Assembly (NCBI GenBank): GCA_021846485.1
Contig: JAJZWW010000129.1
Location: 1 to 8,244, forward strand
Direction: 5' to 3'
Source: Actinomycetes bacterium
GTDB lineage: Bacteria; Actinomycetota; Acidimicrobiia; Acidimicrobiales; Palsa-688
DNA: 8,244 nt
Under the pieces are notes generated by a model that did not search any database, was not told the DNA's origin, and worked only from the letters and a program-made list of their open reading frames with translations. The position numbers and the translations under genes were made by a program. Every line of letters starts with the position of its first letter. Positions within the stretch are counted from its first letter, which is position 1. Positions 4,409 through 8,244 of the stretch are shown piece after piece.

Positions 4409-7400
4409 TATCGCCGCAACGCCCTCTCCAGCAGGTCGGCCTGCTCCAGCTCGTGCATCGCGTGGCTCCCCGTCGCCGGGGACCCGGAGGCCGCCCGGGC
4501 GACGCACGAGAGGCGGTAGTCACCGCCGGTCAGGTTGGAGAGCCGGTCGCGGACGAAGCTCCACGCACCCATGTTGCGGGGCTCCTCCTGCAGCCACATC
4601 ACCTCTTCGGCGTTGGCGTAGCCGGCGAGAACCCCGGCGACCTGGTCCCCCGGCCAGGGGAAGAGCTGCTCGACGCGTACCACGGCCACGTCGTTGCGGC
4701 CCCCGGCCGAGGAGCGGGCGTTGATCAGGTCGACGGCGACCTTTCCAGTGGCGAGCACTACCCGGCGCACCTCACCGTCGCCGGCCAGCACCGGGTCGTC
4801 GAGGACCTCCCGGAAGCTGCCCGTCGTCAGCTCCTCCACCGGGCTGCGCGACTCACGGCCGCGCAGGTAGCGCTTCGGGGTGAACACCACGAGCGGCTTG
4901 CGGGTGCTCCGGTGCACCTGGCGGCGCAGGAGGTGGAACAGCTGGGCGGCGCTGGTCACGTCGGCGACCTGCATGTTGTCCTCGGCGCACAGCTCCAAGA
5001 AGCGCTCCATGCGGGCCGAGGAGTGCTCGGCCCCCTGGCCCTCGTAGCCGTGGGGCAGCAAGAGGGTGAGCCCCGAGGTCTGCGCCCACTTGATCTCCGC
5101 GGCGGCGAGGAACTGGTCGATGACCACCTGGGCACCGTTGACGAAGTCGCCGAACTGCGCCTCCCAGGCGACCAGGGCGTCGCGCTGGACCAGCGAGTAG
5201 CCGTACTCGAAGCCGAGGGCAGCGTACTCCGACAGCAGCGAGTCGTAGATGGAGAACCGCCCGGCAGGACCGTCGCCGATCGCACCGACGTGCTCCAGGG
5301 GGACGTGCTCCTCGCCGGTGACCCAGTCGACCAGCGCGGCGTTGCGGTGCCCGAAGGTCCCCCGGCGGGTGTCCTGGCCGACGACCCGGACGTCGTGGCC
5401 CTCCGCGAGAAGGGTGCCGTAGGCGAGCAGCTCGCCGAGGGCCCAGTCGACCTCGCCCCCCGCCCAGAGCTTCGCCCGGCCCTCGAACACCCTGAGGAGC
5501 TTGGGGTGGACGGTGAACCCGTCGGGGACCGCGGCGATGGCGTCGACCACCCGCTGGAGGGTCTCGACGCCCACCCCGGTCGGGATGGGCGGTAGGACCG
5601 GCGCCGGCGGCGGCGCGGGCGGCAGGCTCGTCGGGCGGGGCGGCGCGGACGCCCGGGTCTGCTCGAGCGCCGCCTGGAGACGGCGGGAGAAGTCGTCGAG
5701 GGCCTCCTCTGCCTCCTCCAGGGTGAGCACCCCCCGGCGCACCAGCGCCTCGGTGTAGAGCTTGCGGACGCTGCGGTGCTCCTTGATGATCTGGTAGAGC
5801 AACGGCTGGGTGAGCGAAGGGTCGTCCTGCTCGTTGTGGCCGTAGCGGCGGTAGCAGACCATGTCGATCACCACGTCTTTGTGGAACGCCTGGCGGAAGG
5901 CGAACGCCAGGCGACCCACCCGCACGCACGCCTCGGGGTCGTCGCCGTTGACGTGGAACACCGGGGCCTGGACGGTCTTGGCGACGTCGGTGGCGTACAC
6001 CGAGGAGCGGGCCGACTCGGGGTTGGTGGTGAAGCCCAGCTGGTTGTTGATGACCAGGTGGATGGTCCCACCCGTCTCGTAGGCCGGGAGGGCCGACATG
6101 TTGAGCGTCTCGGCGACCACCCCCTGGCCGGAGAAGGCGGCGTCGCCGTGGACCAGCAACGGCAGGATGGGGTGGTCCGAGCCGGGTTCGGCGGCAGCCT
6201 GGTCCTGGTAGGCGCGCACCATGCCCTCTACGACCGGGTCGACCGCCTCCAGGTGGGACGGGTTGGAGGAGAGGACCACGTCGAGCGACTTGCCCGAGCG
6301 CCCGACGAACTTGCCGACGAAGCCCTTGTGGTACTTGACGTCCCCGGATCCCTGGACGGTACCCGGGTCGATGTTGCCCTCGAACTCCTCGAACAGCTCT
6401 CCGTACTCCTTGCCGACGATGTTGATGAGCACGTTGAGCCGCCCGCGGTGGGCCATGCCGAGCACCGCGCGGGTCTGGCCGGCGGCCGCCGCGTCGTCGA
6501 GGATGGCGTCGATGAGCGGGATCGCCGCCTCGCCGCCTTCGAGGCCGAAGCGCTTCTGGCCGATGTACTTGGTGTTCAAGAACTGCTCGAGGGCCTCCGC
6601 CGCGTTGAGCCGGCCGAGGATCCAGCGGTGCTCGTCGGCGTTGAGCGCCGGGGAGACGCCCTCCACGTGCTGCTGGATCCAGCGCTTCTGGGAGGGCTCC
6701 ATGATGTGGCCGTACTCGACGCCGATCGTGCGGCAATAGGCGTCGCGCAGCACCGCCAGGAGCTCCGAGAGGCGGAGCAGGTCGTAGCCGGCGAGGCCGT
6801 TGACGATGAACTGGCGGTCCAGGTCCCACACGGTCAGCCCGTAGGTAGCCATGTCCAGCTCGGCGGGGACCACCGGCTCCTTCCAGTCCAACGGGTCGAG
6901 GTGGGCGATCAGGTGCCCCCGGACCCGGTACATGTTGATGAGGGTGTCGACCTCGATCTGCTTGTGGACGTGGGCCAGGTTCCCGTCGGAGCCGTCGAGG
7001 GCGTTGCGGTCCTGGCCCCAGCGGGCCGGCTCGGCGGGAACCCCGAGGGCCCGGAACACCCGGTCGTAGAAGCGGTCCTCGCCGGCCAGCAGCTGGTGCA
7101 GCTTCTGTAGGAACAGCCCCGACTCGGCCCCCTGGATGATGCGGTGGTCGTAGGTCGAGGTGACCGCGACCACCTTGGAGACCCCGAGCTCGGCGAGGAC
7201 CCGCTCGTCGGCCGCCTGCCACTCGGCCGGGTACTCGATGGCTCCCACCCCGATGATCGCCCCCTGGCCGGGCATCAGGCGGGGCACGGACTGGACCGTG
7301 CCGATCGTCCCGGGGTTGGTGATCGTGACGGTGGCCCCGGCGAAGTCGTCGGCGCCGATCTTGTTGGTCCGGACCTTGCGGATGAGGTCCTCGTAGGCGA

Positions 7401-8214
7401 GCCAGAAGCCCCGGAAGTCGAGGGTGTCGGCGTCGCGGATGACCGGGACCAGAAGGGTCCGGCTGCCGTCGGGCTTCTCGACGTCGACGGCCAACCCGAG
7501 GCCGACGTGGTCGTGGTGGACGACCATCGGGGTCCCCTTGGCCTCCCGGGGATCGGGGGGCACGAAGCTCGAGTTGAGGGCGGGTGCGGCTCGCAGCGCC
7601 TCCACCACCGCGTAGGCGATCAGGTGGGTGAAGCTGACCTTGCCGGCGGTCCCGGTGCGGGAGAGCTCCTCGTTGAGCATCCGGCGGTTGACCTCGAGGA
7701 GGCGGGCGGGCACCACCCGGAAGCTCGTGGCGGTCGGGACCTCCAAGCTGGCCTGCATGTTGGTCACGACCCGGGCGGCAGCGCCCCGCAACGGGGTGAC
7801 GACCCCGTTGGCGCCCCCGGCCGGCGCCGACCGGGGGGCGGCTACCGGAGCGGCCGGGGAGGTGGCCGCCGGTGCCGGACCTGCAGGCCCGACCGGCATG
7901 GCAGCACGCTCGACGCCACCACGGCTCCCGGCCGGGGCGCGGTCCTCGGAGGGCCCGGGTGCCGCCGGTGTCGGGACCGACGGGGCCACCGCAGCCGCCG
8001 CGCTGGCCAGCGCCTCGGCGGTGCCGGCGTCGAGCGACGGGCGCGCCAGGTTCACCCCACCGGGACGGTACCCCTCGAAGAACTCCCGCCAGCTGGGACT
8101 GACCGAGCCCGGATCGGAGCGGTACTGCTCGTACATGTCGTCGACGAGCCAGGCGTTGGGTCCGAACGCCCCGCTCGAGATGCGCGCCCCTGGCGGTAGC
8201 TGCTGGTCGGTCAT
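4408..8214 (-). CDS. kgd: Multifunctional 2-oxoglutarate decarboxylase/dehydrogenase (Kgd/OdhA type E2-E1 fusion)
   Basis: This 1268-residue protein is close to mycobacterial Kgd (about 1230). It uses thiamine diphosphate (ThDP) and Mg2+ to decarboxylate 2-oxoglutarate. The family serves the TCA cycle either as the E1 part of a 2-oxoglutarate dehydrogenase complex or by giving succinic semialdehyde or 2-hydroxy-3-oxoadipate. Domains in order: an N-terminal helix (FGPNAWLVDDMYEQY, 17-31), an Ala/Pro-rich linker (about 60-145), an E2-like acyltransferase domain (about 150-390, with DHRIIQG at 356-362), then the E1 ThDP halves (about 410-850 and 885-1268). Visible E1 motifs are AHRGRLN (588-594), the ThDP motif GDAAFSGQG (690-698) with NNQLGF (723-728), GQDTRRGTF (946-954) and LPHGYEGQG (1053-1061). 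There is no lipoyl domain, as is usual for Kgd. In relatives, an FHA protein (GarA/OdhI) under PknG control inhibits the enzyme; none is in the window. The ATG at 8214 fits the family N-terminus and has TAGCCT 8 nt upstream. Confidence 0.97.
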   Translation of the reverse strand: MTDQQLPPGARISSGAFGPNAWLVDDMYEQYRSDPGSVSPSWREFFEGYRPGGVNLARPSLDAGTAEALASAAAAVAPSVPTPAAPGPSEDRAPAGSRGGVERAAMPVGPAGPAPAATSPAAPVAAPRSAPAGGANGVVTPLRGAAARVVTNMQASLEVPTATSFRVVPARLLEVNRRMLNEELSRTGTAGKVSFTHLIAYAVVEALRAAPALNSSFVPPDPREAKGTPMVVHHDHVGLGLAVDVEKPDGSRTLLVPVIRDADTLDFRGFWLAYEDLIRKVRTNKIGADDFAGATVTITNPGTIGTVQSVPRLMPGQGAIIGVGAIEYPAEWQAADERVLAELGVSKVVAVTSTYDHRIIQGAESGLFLQKLHQLLAGEDRFYDRVFRALGVPAEPARWGQDRNALDGSDGNLAHVHKQIEVDTLINMYRVRGHLIAHLDPLDWKEPVVPAELDMATYGLTVWDLDRQFIVNGLAGYDLLRLSELLAVLRDAYCRTIGVEYGHIMEPSQKRWIQQHVEGVSPALNADEHRWILGRLNAAEALEQFLNTKYIGQKRFGLEGGEAAIPLIDAILDDAAAAGQTRAVLGMAHRGRLNVLINIVGKEYGELFEEFEGNIDPGTVQGSGDVKYHKGFVGKFVGRSGKSLDVVLSSNPSHLEAVDPVVEGMVRAYQDQAAAEPGSDHPILPLLVHGDAAFSGQGVVAETLNMSALPAYETGGTIHLVINNQLGFTTNPESARSSVYATDVAKTVQAPVFHVNGDDPEACVRVGRLAFAFRQAFHKDVVIDMVCYRRYGHNEQDDPSLTQPLLYQIIKEHRSVRKLYTEALVRRGVLTLEEAEEALDDFSRRLQAALEQTRASAPPRPTSLPPAPPPAPVLPPIPTGVGVETLQRVVDAIAAVPDGFTVHPKLLRVFEGRAKLWAGGEVDWALGELLAYGTLLAEGHDVRVVGQDTRRGTFGHRNAALVDWVTGEEHVPLEHVGAIGDGPAGRFSIYDSLLSEYAALGFEYGYSLVQRDALVAWEAQFGDFVNGAQVVIDQFLAAAEIKWAQTSGLTLLLPHGYEGQGAEHSSARMERFLELCAEDNMQVADVTSAAQLFHLLRRQVHRSTRKPLVVFTPKRYLRGRESRSPVEELTTGSFREVLDDPVLAGDGEVRRVVLATGKVAVDLINARSSAGGRNDVAVVRVEQLFPWPGDQVAGVLAGYANAEEVMWLQEEPRNMGAWSFVRDRLSNLTGGDYRLSCVARAASGSPATGSHAMHELEQADLLERALRR

Positions 8215-8222
8215 CGAGACCC

Positions 8223-8228
8223 AGGCTA
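8223..8228 (-). promoter_or_regulatory. -10-like box of kgd
   Basis: TAGCCT reads on the minus strand from 8228 to 8223, within GGTAGCCT. It ends 8 nt before the kgd ATG, so the predicted transcript starts at the ATG or within about two bases of it. The box is nearly identical to GGTAGCAT in front of the gene at 625. The -35 region would lie beyond the right edge of the window. There is no Shine-Dalgarno sequence between the box and the ATG. Confidence 0.5.
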
Positions 8229-8244
8229 CCGGCCGGCTCCCGGC

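Noticed and set aside
3298..5595. Very long open frame on the plus strand, 765 codons
   Set aside because: It runs antisense across the NYN gene and the C-terminal half of kgd. Its protein is rich in Arg, Val, Asp and Gly with no motif, as expected for the mirror of GC-rich coding DNA. Both sense genes have clear domains.
5776..8199. Two long plus-strand open frames (5776-7110 and 7144-8199)
   Set aside because: They are antisense to the conserved E1 and E2 domains of kgd and show the same low-complexity mirror composition.
1..8244. Search for CRISPR arrays, insertion sequences, phage genes, tRNA or rRNA, and toxin-antitoxin pairs
   Set aside because: No spaced direct repeats, transposase motifs, terminal inverted repeats or RNA-gene cores were seen. 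The NYN nuclease has no antitoxin-like small gene beside it and is far larger than PIN/NYN toxins, so a toxin role is not supported.

Overview
This window is very GC-rich DNA (by eye about 70% GC) from a member of the Actinomycetota. The strongest evidence is a single-chain Kgd/OdhA-type 2-oxoglutarate decarboxylase/dehydrogenase, in which an E2-like acyltransferase domain is fused to the thiamine-diphosphate E1; this fusion is typical of actinobacteria. The NYN-nuclease/S1 protein and the absence of Shine-Dalgarno sequences at most starts would fit a deep-branching class such as Acidimicrobiia. That placement is an inference, not something the sequence proves. No mobile element, CRISPR array, tRNA or rRNA is visible.

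Layout from left to right. (1) Positions 1-245, minus strand: the N-terminal 81 codons of a single-pass membrane-anchored protein that runs off the left edge. (2) Positions 246-624: a divergent intergenic region holding promoters for both flanking genes, an 18-bp tandem duplication, an inverted repeat overlapping the rightward promoter, an orphan perfect Shine-Dalgarno sequence and a doubtful 29-codon hydrophobic ORF. (3) Positions 625-1059, plus strand: a small cytosolic protein of unknown function. (4) Positions 1261-2067, minus strand: exodeoxyribonuclease III. (5) Positions 2197-4248, minus strand: an NYN/PIN-like RNase domain, an S1 RNA-binding domain and about 380 residues of Ala/Gly/Pro/Arg-rich, probably disordered tail. 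(6) Positions 4408-8214, minus strand: kgd, full length, with its -10 box just inside the right edge.

The three complete minus-strand genes point the same way but do not look like a tight operon. Gaps of 129 to 159 bp separate them. GC-rich hairpins follow the kgd and NYN stop codons, and xth has its own -10-like box. Their roles differ: central carbon metabolism at the 2-oxoglutarate node, RNA processing or decay, and DNA base-excision repair. The arrangement looks like ordinary core chromosome, not a defence or mobile island.

The two most interesting points are the nuclease-S1-disordered-tail protein, and a repeated promoter pattern. Four of the five firm gene starts have a TANNNT box ending 8-10 nt before the start codon, which predicts leaderless or nearly leaderless mRNAs. 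I found no convincing new multi-gene system.
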